64,000 bases of DNA from Tamarix chinensis (lineage: Eukaryota; Streptophyta; Magnoliopsida; Caryophyllales; Tamaricaceae), in NCBI GenBank assembly GCA_030549775.1, contig CM060174.1, forward strand, positions 22,308,693 through 22,372,692. The letters are read 5' to 3'. The notes beneath the pieces are model-generated. The model was not told where the DNA came from and did no database searches. It saw only the letters and a list, made by a program, of their open reading frames with translations. Below are positions 23,973 to 35,989 of this stretch, in pieces. The position numbers and the translations under genes are program-made. Within the stretch, counting starts at the first letter, position 1, and each line of letters begins with the position of its first letter.

Positions 23973-24794
23973 TGAACTTATAGAGTAGAACTAAATGACT
24001 AGTCTATGAAGAGTCGACTAGTTTACTCAAATTGATTGACCGGTTTGAGGAAAGAATGGTCTGGTTGAGTCAAACCGATAGACTGGTCAACCTAAACAAT
24101 CAACTTGTTGGTATAATTGATCGACTAATTGGGCCAAACTAATCGATTGGCTCGATTGGTTTGAATATTTGTTTCATTTTGGTTGGATTATGCTTTGAGG
24201 TTATGTTTGGGACTATACCATGATTATTAATGGAATAAAATATGGATTTTATCATGGAATATTAGCCTAATGAAAGGATTAAAATGGATCATATTTTATG
24301 GTATAATTTATGAGTAATATAAAGGCTGAATAGGTATGTCACTTATGATAAGTGATGATATTGATAAAATAGTACTAAGAATTAGTATAGGCTTGAACTG
24401 AGATAATATGTTGGTTATGAATAATATTAGCCAAGGAAAAATAAAAATAAAAACCACATGGGTGGGAAAATTAGAAGAAAATGATTAATACGGACTAACA
24501 TGGAAAATTTCCTTACTTGCTTGTATAGGCCTTGTATGATCACCGATACTTATGAATAAAATAATAATCACATTAAGAAAAAGAAAGTGAAGTTGAGTAT
24601 AGGTCTAGGTTACCCGATCCTTGATTAGCTACTAGAAGTTAGCTTGCCTTCAGACATTTTTGGTGCCTTCAGGCTTTGCCTTTGGACAAGATCTAGAGAG
24701 GCCTTGGTTCCTTATCTACTCTAGACATATATGATATAATAGGGGTATTGATACTAAAGGGTCTAGTTACCTAAGTGGTTGGTTTTCGCAGGAA

Positions 24795-24905
24795 TTATGT
24801 CCATATTGGTTAGCTTCGGCCTAGACTTATGTCCATTCTGGTGTTTGGCTTTATCATGGACTTATGCCCACATGGGGATTGGCTTCGACCTAGACTTTAT
24901 GTCCC
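24795..24905 (+). repeat. ~35-bp tandem repeat inside the long LTR
   Basis: TTATGTCC-type unit starts occur at 24,795, 24,827, 24,862 and 24,897 (32, 35 and 35 bp apart), each with a GGCTTCG/GGCTTTA and CTAGAC/ATGGAC segment. It is one of several private minisatellites found in the long LTRs of this window. Confidence 0.8.
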
Positions 24906-25944
24906 TTATTTATATAGGCTTCCATGGTATGTGAGACTATGGGGTGATATACAGTCCATTGCTCGATGATAATAAAGTATGGATAATAAGTAATTGGTTG
25001 GTAAATTAAGAATGATGACCAAGAGAATGATTAATACTTGGTTAAGAATGGAAGTAATGGTATGATTTATAGAAAAGGGACAAAATGTGGTTTATACACT
25101 TGGATAAGGGTTAAAATGAATAATTGGTTTTGGAATGGAATATTGATTAAAAGATTGACCTATCTTATACATGGGCAAGTAAATGGCATATCCTAAAGGA
25201 TTGAGTAATAGGAAATAAAACCATAGAGATTGCTTGGATTCTCTAGCTATTATATTTGTAAGTGCTTGTGCGATGATATTGTGAAACTAAGCATGATGTA
25301 TTCTAATTTGGTGGAATTATGCATGATAGCATGTCTTTCTGCACTTCTACCTTTTTATATGGCCTTATTAGGATGCATGTCGTACTTTATATCCATGTAT
25401 GATAAATTGGTATACATGTGTTTATATTAAGGGAGAAACTTGGCATACTCAGTATGTAGCGTACTAATATATCCGTTTGCTTGATCACTTGCTCATTCCC
25501 ATGAGAACAGGATCATGTGTAGGTCTTTGGGGATGGCCAGTAAAGGGTCTTCTTCAATTGGGTTAAGGCTCGAGAGAAAGGGCATCCAAATTTTTTTAGT
25601 GGGGTTTATGGCAGACCAAGATTTTAACTTGGGTTTCATACCCTAATTTGTTTTATCGTAGGCCTATACTTTACCTACATGTATTTTGTAATGATTTTGT
25701 TGGAGCCCATTAGAGTCCTATTCTATAAACACTCTAAAAGTTATTTAATTAAATTGTTATTATGCACACTCTATTATTTTAAGTGTTTTGGTTGTTTAGC
25801 CTTGTGTCTGATATAGGGTAGGCGGTAAATGTCTATTCTATCTTAGATATGGTAGTAACATCCCATTTTTTCTTGGTGTTTGCTGCTTTTGCAAATGTTT
25901 TAAAGAAATTTTTCAATAGTGAAAAAAGAGGATGTTAAAAAAAA

Positions 25945-26084
25945 AGTGGTAAATTATAAACACAATGATGGTGAAACATAAGTATAAGAATTGTGAAATC
26001 ATTTATACTATTTAATATCTTAACAAAAGTGGTGACATATAACTAAAACTATGGTGACACATACAACAATATTTTACATAATAA
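25945..26084 (+). repeat. 22-bp minisatellite, right half
   Basis: The text resumes as GTGGTAAATTATAAAC, GGTGAAACATAAG and GGTGACACATA units, matching 10,310-10,539. The two halves flank the long LTR exactly at its ends. Confidence 0.75.
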
Positions 26085-26533
26085 TGTTTTTAAGACAAAA
26101 GTATAACAATATTGGTCGCTATATGTAGAGAAAATTCTCATAAATATATTGGTATAATTATTTTATATTTTTAATAACCCTAATTAAATAAAAACTAACT
26201 TTAAAAAATCCCTAATAGCTAATTACATGGTGCACACCTTGTAACCAGTTATATGGTAGAATGATTCATATACCTCCATCCAAATCAACAAGGACAATTA
26301 AATAGATACTTATAAGGTTTTAAGGAATGCCTAACAATAGAAATAAAACCTTTAGTTTAGAAAGTATATTTCATGACTGTGAAGTAAGATAATGATATCC
26401 TCATTTTAAAATTTCTACTGATGTTTATTTTGTAATTAACATAAGTAGAACCTCAATCATTTAGGTAATGCAAAACAAGGAAGTATTATTTATTTATTTA
26501 TCTAATGCTTGATGTTATATTTAATGCTAAAAT

Positions 26534-26583
<50 letters not shown>

Positions 26584-29500
26584 TATGATATTAAAAGATT
26601 TATTAAATCTTCTAAAAAAAAGTTAAACCCTAGTTACATTTTAGAAATATTTTATACCATTATTTATACCCTTACTCGCGATGTTCTTTTTGTGAGTTTT
26701 ATTTTTGGCCATTTTTGGTCATATACCTTCTCCTATACCATTATATTTTTATCATATTTTAATTCTTTGAATTTTTTAAATTTTTATACCCATTTTAAAA
26801 AATGGAAAACCCGGGTCTCGATAAAAAAAAAGTGTTAATTTTGTTTTAGTTAGTTCTATTGCATTTATGCCTCAAAACTATCTTTTCAATTATCTAAAAG
26901 TTATGAAACTTTAAGAATTATTTTATTTTAGTTTTATAAATTTAAAATTTAATTAAAAATAATTTTATTTTATTTTTATTATTTTTAGATCAATTATTAA
27001 TTTCTTGCAAAATATCTCATTAGAACTTAACTTCTACACTTAAATCTTATCATTGTCCTTTGAGGTTCAATATGTACCATCCAACATTTATAAATTTTTA
27101 TCCTAGACATAAAAGTTTGGTCAAACAGAGTGTCATTCCCTAACATCCATACATGTTGCACTTCCATCTGTTGGTTAATCATGATATTCCCTCATTATTA
27201 CACACTAACACCAATCCTCTTCTAACACATGGAATACCTACCCCTTAAACACCATATTCTTGCAACAAATTCACCCTCATTGGACATCCCATTTTCTAAA
27301 CATTTACCATAATTTTACCTTTCCACCTTACCCCCTAAGGTTTCCCCTCCATAAATGAAAATAATCATCACACATTTATAGATAGTCCCCTTTAATTCCT
27401 TTGTTAATCAACCATTCCAAAACACCACACAATATTGGATCTTATTCATCCTCACATTCTCATTCCACCATCATCCACTATTGAAGTGTCTATTGAAGCT
27501 ATCAAGTAATCAACACCACTCACACTTGGTTAATCATCTCATTATCTTTGTTTTCCCTACCATTTTCTTATGATCTTATGCACTTAATCTCATGATTTAT
27601 TTTTTTATTATGTTAGGTTGAGAAGTATATTGATAAGAATTTTCTATTCATTTTTTAAGTTTGGTTTAAAAAAAATCCAATAACTCTTTAGATGGGAGAA
27701 TTAATGTATGAGTATGATTTTGTGTGTGTTTGGCATATTTGTCTAGTTACTTTGGTAACCTAGGTTACATGATGTTATTTATGGTTGAAAATGTATTTAT
27801 ATAGTGATTATAAGTTTAAAATTTATGAAAATTATTGCAAGTTTGTTCTCAAAAGATTTAGTACATGGATGATTTAGAAAATCATGAAATTTGGTTATTT
27901 AAGACCTATTATTTAGGGCAAATTTATTACTTAAATTCTCTTAATTGTATAATATTTATAATGATTATTTTGTATAAAACTACATATCTATATGTTTTAT
28001 TTCCATCTCAACTTTTGAATCATGAAGATAATTTGTATGTAAAAGTTATAATAGCTTTTCCTCAAGTGCACAAATTTACCAAAAGTGTTGTTCAGTTATT
28101 AGGATTAGTTTTAATCTCATTTTTTTTATGATAAAGTCATTTTTTGTTCAATAAAATGATTCAATGATGCTTAATACAATGGTTATTAGGTATCAAATGT
28201 TAAATATATTCAACATATTCTTCACTGTTCATTAAAGATACTCATGGTTGTTCATATGTTTTATTGATACCTTTAATTTTCCATTAATAATCATGTTTTA
28301 ATAACTCCTAAACGACACAAGATTAAAAATGATTATTGATAAAAAGAAACAAACTACCCTTAAAATGATAAAACATAGGTTATGTGAATAGTGATAATCA
28401 AACCTTGACTATAACCATGGAAATTAACTTTTATATTTTAATTTTACCATTGACTTTGGCCATTGACTATGAATAGTAATTTTTTCATTAAAAAAATCCA
28501 TATAACCTTATTTTGCAGTTCTAAACACAGATACAATTATTGATTTTTCCTTACTTGAACCATAGGTGATCTTTCTTTAAACACTGGTGGTATACTTTGG
28601 TAAATTAACTTATTCAAATTTTTGATAATTAAATGTAGGTTGGCTCTAAGTAATAAGATTTTAGGGAGGGAGTGGTTAAAATGTTTTGAGTTATATATGT
28701 TTTAGGTGTGGTTCTTGTGGTCCTGATTTGGATAAATATTTAAGTGTTATTAAGAGAGCCTAACTAGATCTAGTTAACTAAGGTTGACCTTACATAATTG
28801 AATCTAAGATTTTGAGAAAAAATGAAGTTAATATATATAAGTTTTGTTTGTGACTAAGAGTGGTCAATAGATCCTTATGACTTCTTTATCCAAAGAACTT
28901 GGAAGTAAGATATGGTGTTCCTTGGAAGGTCCTCACTACAAAAGCTAGACCTTTAGGTCAAAGAACCCATTTTTACCCACCATAGGTTGACTCACAATGG
29001 GAGGTACTCATACTTAAGGATTTAGAGATCTAGTTGGTTTGTGTACACACCATGACTAGCTATCTTGGAATGTAAGTGTCATTATGTGTTATTATGAGCC
29101 ACTACGAATTACAAGGATTTATCTTGATTCACTCTTACGTAAGTGATGTTATTTGAGTTACTTTTTAGATAGTTTAACATCCCTATAGCAGTAGTACCTA
29201 GATGAAAGGATCCCGTTTTCATTTGTATTAAAGTTATTAAGCTCTTGCATAATGTGGTTTAATTATCTAAGAAAATGGAGTTTAATTTATGTTAACTCTT
29301 ATTTTTTTGTTTAGATGGTTAATGAGTTTTTAAGATATTACATTTAAATGCATAATTTTATCCTTAAGTTATGCTTGATTATTGTGAGCTATGTGATTTG
29401 TGCTATGTGAGCATGATGCCTCTTTAGAGGACTTATAATTTAATTAGTAAAAGATTTCATATTGATAATACACTATTTCAACTATTTTTATGGATGCCCT

Positions 29501-30354
29501 AAAGCGGTAAAGGCTTTCATGTAGGTAGAAAACTTTTGAAGGGAAGGTCTCTACTCCATGATTTATATAAATTATACCATTAACTAAGGTGGAATCAGTG
29601 TAAGGGTTATATAGTGGTTTTTCTTTTTCGGGTTTTGTTCTATATATCTTTTGAACTCTTAAGTCCTTTATCCATGTACTTAACCATCTTCCTAACTTTT
29701 GAGACTTTGTTAGAATAATGTACACTTTGAACACAGTTTATGTACATTATGGTTCTCGCTTAAGTTCTAAGTTGATAAAATCGGGTGTTTAATTAGATAG
29801 ATCCAATATATATACATCATATTTATCATAATTAGTGAATGACTACCAATTTATTCATCACAAACAATAATTGAGGAGATATCAAGTTAAAATATTTTTA
29901 TTTAAGATAATTGAGCATCTTCAAGAAAAAAGGTAAATTTTTGATTTAAAGTTAGATAGGAATGAAACATTTCCTATTTCATAGTGTAACTAGTAACATT
30001 ATATATAGGGAAGTATTCAATCAAACTAAGATTAATTTACAATTTATATATTTTAAGTTATCACATTTTATATTATTTTATTATGTAGAATCTAAAACTG
30101 ATAAAGTGGCTACAATAACTCACCATAAAGTCAATGATTCTGACATATTAGTAGCATAGTAGGGTAAAAGGTGACATATATTAGACATTTTTCTTCATTT
30201 GCTAAGAATTATGCTAAGGTTATTAAAAAAGAAAAAAGAGTTTGAGTTGGATGTTTTTATTTATTTAAATATATGTAAAAACACCTAGTTATTTTTTACT
30301 TTTGGAATTTCATTTACAATAATGCTTGGTTATCTACATCTACTACCAAAATGC
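26085..30354. other. AT-rich stretch without recognisable genes
   Basis: I find no protein similarity in the open frames at 26,509-26,838, 27,865-28,131 (plus) or 29,734-29,444 (minus). The first is largely a translated GT repeat. The part at 28,650-29,220 contains ACTTAAGGATTTAG-like text also seen in long LTRs (compare 55,600 and, inverted, 46,990), so old LTR debris is likely. Confidence 0.5.
26534..26580. repeat. TA/TG compound microsatellite
   Basis: A short TA run passes into an uninterrupted TG run of about eighteen units, ending at 26,580. Confidence 0.95.
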
Positions 30355-30359
30355 CTTCT

Positions 30360-31156
30360 TGATGTAGAAGCATCCATGGATTCTCATGATAATGAGGAAT
30401 TGGCATTCTTAGTAATGGAGCCTATTAAAATATGTGTCTTTGATGATAATATAACTATGAGTAACCATAACAAGTATATTATGAGTAGTTCTTATAGGTA
30501 TGTAACATATCTGTAAGGAGAAGATTTATACACTTCAAGATGTCAACACATTTAAGCTTTTTTATGTTATAAGTTATTATAAGTGAAAAGAGCCATTATA
30601 CATGGAAGTCAAACATACAAGTCAAAGAATACCTAGTTGTCATTCTTATGTAAATTAGAGATTTTGTTAGTTATTTTCATGTAATAATTAGCTATATTTG
30701 TTTGTAATAACTTTTAGTTTGATTGATGTACTATATTAGTTTGTAATATGTTACTATTAGAGGGTAGCATCCTTGTTAGCCATCTGTGCATTAACTTGGC
30801 TATCTTAGTGTGTTACTTAGCAAAGTATATCTACCTATATATATACATATGTTGACACCTTTATAACATAAGAAGAAGTTGAAATTGAAATTAATAAGTA
30901 TACTAGTTGGTTATCATCTCTCTCTTTGAGAGGAATTTTCTACCTAAGACTATTTTGAATGTTTTATTAGAGAAAAATTAAAATCTATCTTCTTTTTGAA
31001 TTCTTGTTTCATCTTGTTTGTAGATGCATACCATTATTTAAATCTTAATTGAATATTGCTTGAATATTCTCATTCTTCTCCTTCAATATCAACCCACATA
31101 TCCTATTACTTCTTCTAACCTTCAAATCTTCATTCCTCGTAAGAAGATTCACATCA
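30360..31156 (+). repeat. Element A 5' LTR
   Basis: 797 bp, TGATGTAGAAGCATCC to GATTCACATCA. A TATATATATA box at about 30,836-30,847 is the likely promoter core. A 3'-LTR-like open frame is kept at the start (to 30,516). The PBS position after the LTR, 31,161-31,176 (TTATAACAAAGTTAGG), is a decayed version of the initiator-Met PBS seen intact in element B. Confidence 0.92.
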
Positions 31157-31892
31157 TTTTTTATAACAAAGTTAGGTTGGCTACTTCCATCATTTGAATA
31201 CCCAACCTATTAATCAATCTCCCTTTATTTAAGTCATACATGCAAGCACATGAAACGTAGGTAGTGGACCATCTTAGTGTATCTTCAAAGTACTCATAGC
31301 ATCTCCAACCTTCAAAGTTGAATAACTTCAATCCTTGGTATCCCCTTTTTAAAATCACACCAAATATCATTTAGATATTAAAAGGAAACCTTGTCCTCTT
31401 TTCACCCATTTTAAATTGAAGACTCAAAATATTTGGTTATTCCTCTTTCTCCCTAGTTTAGTCAAACTCTTGTACAAGTCTTCAAGATTTATTTAGATAT
31501 TCTTGAGTATACTGATTCAAACAATCAGAACTTCCTACATTATTCAAAAAAATTTGATCATTACTTGAATGTTCCTTCTTATTTTCCCATATTATCATTC
31601 ACTCACTCACAAGAATAATACTTGAACCATTGTCAAAAATCTATTCAACTTCTTCACAACTTCATTCTTTATTCTTGCTCAAGCAGTATTCATCCATATC
31701 CTCCATCAAGAACTATTCATCGTGCATCAAGAATTGGTGGTAATACTCTCCACCAATTCTTTTCCATTCCTACTTCATCTTTTTTACCAAGAAATTTTCA
31801 AGATTCTTGAAACTCAACCAATAAGGCATAAATAATCAACATTAAGCAACAAACATACCTTACCAACATTATTTTTAGAAAGTGTAATATAA

Positions 31893-32970
31893 ATGAGTGA
31901 ATAAGTGTCTATGAAGGTTATGTTCAACACTCTTCAACAAATTGCAACAACTGTGCATGCTACTAACACACAACTTCAACAAGTCCATTCCATTCTGAGC
32001 CAACACCAAAGAATAGAGACAAGAGTAGCTGACAAAAAGACACTTCAACATATGCACAACACCATACAATCCACCAATGATTCAGTAGAGTCCCTGGTGA
32101 GAAAAGTAATCCTAGCACAAGGAGTCCACATAAACAACTGAATGGAGTATGAAGAAATAATGAACAAGAATGGATCCAAGGATTTTAGCCAAAATCGACG
32201 AGCCCATAAAAATTACCAACAAAGGTATAATCATATTAAAGATAAAGTTATTAAGCTTGACCTTCCTGATTTTCATGGTGAATTAGATGTTGAATTATTT
32301 TTTGTATGGTACATGAAATAGAAACTATATTTGAATTTACATAGAATGATCATTAGCATATACATAAGTTGGAAACTCTCAAATTTAAAGCGTTTTCTAG
32401 GTTTCAGTATAATAATATCAAGAGGATTCATGAAGGCAAGAAAAGAGTAAAATCAAGTCATGGGATAAATTGAAAAAACACCTAAGGAAGAAATTTGTTC
32501 CTAAAAGTATTAAAAAGAAATGTATATTCAATTGACTACTCTTAGGTAAGGACTAATTAGTGTAGAGGAATCCACTAGGGAATTTTGAAGATTAGCACTC
32601 TTGAGTGACTTGTAGGAAAGAAAAGAAAAAAAATGTGGTTGATACTTAGGTGGCCTTAAAAGCTTGATTAGAAAAGAAAAGTTAAAATGTTTGCTTATAA
32701 CTCTCTTGATGATTAGATTAATTTACCTTCCAAATGTCAAAGACAAACTAATTCTACCAAAGCCTATAATAAAACAAGTGCTTCAACTTCTACTTCAACC
32801 CAAAACTATTTGAATGCATATACTTCAAAATATGGGACACATATATCTTCAAGTAATGATAAGAAACTCAACACTAAATGGATGAAAAAGTTAAAAATAA
32901 CATAAATGAGATATCAAATAATCAGTGTTTTAAATGTAAATGATATGGTCATTTTACTTGAGAATGTTCT
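31893..32970 (+). pseudogene. gag: Element A gag, degenerate
   Basis: The start ATG at 31,893 is inferred from element B, whose frame opens MGDEVSMKAMFDTIQQL at 49,927; here the corresponding MSE is followed by a stop. The N-terminal part (31,905-32,141) is Gln-rich and looks coiled-coil. It is followed by IKLDLPDFHGELDVELFF (about 32,250-32,300), the conserved entry to the Gag core. At 32,926-32,967 a zinc knuckle survives with spacing C-X2-C-X4-H-X4-C, although two of its intervening codons are now stops. Gag would bind and package the element RNA. Numerous stops and shifts disable it. Confidence 0.85.
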
Positions 32971-33175
32971 AACTAAAAGATTTTTAACCTTAAATGAAAT
33001 AGAAATTATGGAACCATATGACGACAATGATGACCTAGATACTGAATCTAATGATGAAACCTTAACTATGTATGAAGAAGATGGTAATCTATGTTTTTTA
33101 CTTCAAAGGGTAATACAAATCCAACCTAATAATACATTTATATAAAGGGATAAAAATTTTAAAACTAAGTGTTGA

Positions 33176-33480
33176 ATTGGTGATAAGGTTTATAGAGTCA
33201 TTATAGATAGTGGTTCAAGTACTAATGTTGCTAGTGAAATGATGGTTAAGAAACTAGGTTTATTGACTACCAATAATCGTAAACCATATTAATTGCAATG
33301 GCTTAATAAGGACAACAGTGAAAAAGTAGATAATCAAAGACCAAGTACTTTTTGTATTAGTGACTATTATGATGAAGAATTATGTGATGTATTGCCTATA
33401 GATGCTTGTGGTATTTTACTAGGAAGACTATTGCAATATAATAGAAATGTAATTCATGATGGTGTGGCTAATTAATATAT
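33176..33480 (+). pseudogene. Element A aspartic protease, degenerate
   Basis: The catalytic signature D-S-G-S is intact at 33,206-33,217 within VIIDSGSSTNVASEMM, the retropepsin motif that processes Gag-Pol. Downstream, 33,293-33,475 gives ISDYYDEELCDVLPIDAC then ILLGRLLQYNRNVIHDG, which matches the usual end of the plant Ty3/gypsy protease region. A stop at about 33,291 separates the two parts. Confidence 0.85.
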
Positions 33481-33589
33481 TGTGCTTAAAGATATAAAGA
33501 AGTATAAATTGAAGCCATCTGAATGTGATGATATGCAACTTATCTAGACTAAGAATAGTTTATTCTTATGTGAAAAGGATATGATTAAT

Positions 33590-34500
33590 TACATTGAGGG
33601 GGAGGGTGTTTGATATGCTTTATCAGTAAAAGAATCTCAACTTGGGGAGAACAATTTAACAATTCTAAACTTACTAGATTACTTGATGAATATAGTAATG
33701 TATTCCTGATGACTTTAGCTAATAAACCTACGTATACATGTAATCAACAAGAAGCTAAGGAATTAAAAAGATAAATACAAGAACTAGTAGATAAAGGTAA
33801 TGTGAAAGAAATTATGAGTCCTTGTTGTGTATCTACTTTGCTAGTTCCTATGAAATAAGGTACCTAGCGCATGTGTATAGATTCTAGATCCATAAACAAT
33901 ATAACTATCAAGTATATATTTCCTATACCTAGACTTAATAACGTGCTTGATGAACTTTTTATTTCATGTGTATTTTCAAAAATTGACCTTAGAAGTAGTT
34001 ATCATCAAAGGATAATTAAGAAAGGGAATAAGTGGAAGATGACCCTTTAAAACTTAATATGGTTTTTATGAATGTATTGTGATGCCTTTTAGTTTGTAAT
34101 GCACCTATCTCTTTCATGAGACAAATATATAAAATCATTCATCCTTTCCTAGGTAATTTCATTGTGATTTTTTTGGATAGCATACTTATATATAGTAAGA
34201 ATGAACATGATCATCTTGTATATCTAAGGAAACTAGTTGATAAAATAAGGGAAGTTAAACTGTATGGAAAATTGAAAAAATGTGAATTTATGCTTCCAAT
34301 TATAGTTTTTCTTAGTTATAGTATTAATGGAAAGGGTATTAACATTGACCCTACTACGATACAAGCTATTAAAGAGTGTCTTATTCCTAAGGATATTCAC
34401 CAAGTGAGAAGTTTTCATGGCTTAGCAAGTTTCTATAGGAGATTGATTATAGATTTCTCTACTATAGCTGCACCTATTCCTTAACTTATGAAAGATGGAG
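33590..34500 (+). pseudogene. pol: Element A reverse transcriptase, degenerate
   Basis: Read in pieces: SPCCVSTLLVPMK, RMCIDSRSINNITIKYIFPIPRL, VFSKIDLRSSYHQ, then a frameshift before the 34,116-34,484 frame (IIHPFLGNFIVIFLDSILIYSK, FHGLASFYRRLI). The polymerase box normally reading Y-x-D-D is F-L-D-S here (34,170-34,181), so the second catalytic Asp is lost. Compared with element B, about 69 bp are missing near 33,720 (the segment corresponding to IPHIKGIEHAIDV). RT would copy element RNA into DNA; this copy cannot. Confidence 0.9.
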
Positions 34501-35880
34501 AATTTAATTAGGGAAATGAATCCACTAAATCATTTGAAACCATCAAGGATAAATTATAAAATGCTCCTATGCTAGCTATTTCTAATTTTGACCTCCTTTT
34601 TAAGGTAACTTGTGATGATAGTGGGGTAGGTATAGGAGGATTTCTTTAACAAGAAAAAATACTGATTACATAATTTAGTGAAAAATTAAATGGAGATAAA
34701 TTAAAGTACTTGACATATGATATGGAATTTTTTTCCATCATAGGTAGTTCAGAGACGCATAGTCGTTATTTGAGGCTTAAAACCTTTTGATGCAGGAGCA
34801 TCTAATGATTCTCACATTCCTATTGATTCTCAAGATAAGGAAGAATTAGCTTTCTTAATATTGGAGCTAATCATATTAAATGTTCTTGATAATATGTCTA
34901 TGATTGGTGTTGAAAACAATTCGAGATATTCTTGTAGGTATGTTACATATTTGCAAGGAGAAGATGTTAACACACCTTAAGTGTACAAGCATTTAAAGCA
35001 TACAAGACTATGACATACATGGGATGACACTACAACAAGATATGGTGATGATTATCATTAGTTATATTAAACTTGTTGTAAACCCTAAGTATATTTTATG
35101 TAATCTAGGGTTTGATGTAATTTCATGTATGTATCATAGTTGATTGTGTGGCTTTGTAATGTTAGTCATTAATATCATTTAGAAAATGATATTGTGATTA
35201 AGATTAGGCATTATATGGGCTTAATTAAAGTAGGATAATTTAGCTTGAATTAAGGGGAAGAACCAGCTGGTTTAAGCCTTGATTGTTCCAGCTACTCTCC
35301 CTCCCTATATATACCCGTGTACACGCATAAGTTGAGGAAGAAGATCATTTTGAATAAAATTTCCATGTTAAGAAGTTTTTTGTCTCTCCTTTGTAGTAGT
35401 AGATATCTAGGAAGTGCCGGGCATTCCTTTGCATTCTTTTGCATTCTTTGTTTGAAGTTGAATGCAACTTTATCATCTGAACTCAACATAACCGTCCAAC
35501 CTGCAACTTTAATCGAGTTTAATTCCCTAAGTCAACTTGAGTCTTGCGGTCTCATTCCACCAACGTAGCTATCCATTGGTAATAGATCCTACATCTTTCC
35601 CTCCCCTTTGATTCACATCACCTTTATATTACATTCTAATAATTAGATTTTGGAATATTTACATGGCCAAAAGAAAATTAGCCCTATACATGCAAAGTAT
35701 ATAAACTTCTTACAATCCATTGTGTTCCATATCAAACACTTACATGGGAAAGATAATGAAATAATGAATGCTTTTTCTCAAAGGTCTACATTTCTTGTTA
35801 TATTAGAAGCTAAATTACTAGGTTTTGAAATGTTAAAAAATTTTATCCTAAAGATGAATATTTTAGCAATGAATATCAAG
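34500..35880 (+). pseudogene. pol: Element A RNase H, split by a solo LTR
   Basis: The first half has VTCDDSGVGIGG (about 34,607-34,642), then YDMEFFSIIG ending at 34,787. The second half resumes at 35,626 and includes EYLHGQKKISPIHAKYINFLQ and HLHGKDNEIMNAFSQR. The interruption is the solo LTR 34,788-35,620 with its CCTTT duplication. Skipping it joins the two halves in the same frame, at the usual place in the RNase H fold just ahead of the conserved D-H-x-x-L-x-Y-L box. That box is itself damaged by a stop. RNase H would remove the RNA template during replication. Confidence 0.88.
34788..35620 (+). mobile_element. Solo LTR nested in element A
   Basis: 833 bp from TGATGCAGGAGCATC to TTGATTCACATCA, flanked by perfect 5-bp duplications CCTTT at 34,783-34,787 and 35,621-35,625. 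A TATATATA box lies at about 35,304, followed by GTGTACACGCATAA. It is the same subfamily as 11,701-13,821 and preserves the single TAA (35,086-35,088) that is the empty site for the Harbinger-like element. Confidence 0.95.
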
Positions 35881-35989
35881 CATGCAAAGTAAATGGAAAT
35901 CATGGAAATTATGTATTATAAAATGGACTTTTATTTAAACTCAATAAAATATGCACCGAGATCAAGTATATGAAATTTACTTTTTAGAG

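Larger units (their letters stand above)
10540..25939 (+). mobile_element. Long solo LTR, interrupted by three nested elements
   Basis: The start TGTAATACCTC at 10,540 and the decayed end GAGGATGTTAAA at 25,939 lie in the same 22-bp minisatellite. The flanks are AAAAC and AAAAA, near-identical 5-bp target duplications. Removing the nested solo LTR and CACTA element leaves about 3.5 kb, close to the 3.84-kb LTR at 53,121-56,962. The LTR pieces are 10,540-11,700, 13,827-14,220 and 23,973-25,939. They carry CGACTAGTT-type cores (10,735-10,830; 14,098-14,170; 23,998-24,160), a 35-bp tandem repeat and a TACTCAGTATGTAGCGTA block (25,445). Confidence 0.75.

Noticed and set aside
26509..26838. 109-codon frame with a CVCVCVC segment
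   Set aside because: The Cys/Val run is a translated GT microsatellite; the rest is AT-rich and unlike any family.
27865..28131. 88-codon hydrophobic frame
   Set aside because: No motif, AT-driven amino acid use, and no supporting context such as neighbouring exons or a promoter.
29444..29734. 96-codon minus-strand frame with balanced composition
   Set aside because: It reads like protein, but I recognise no domain and see no splice or promoter context. Left unannotated instead of being given a function.
31875..32069. Minus-strand 64-codon frame opposite element A gag
   Set aside because: Shadow of the gag coding strand.
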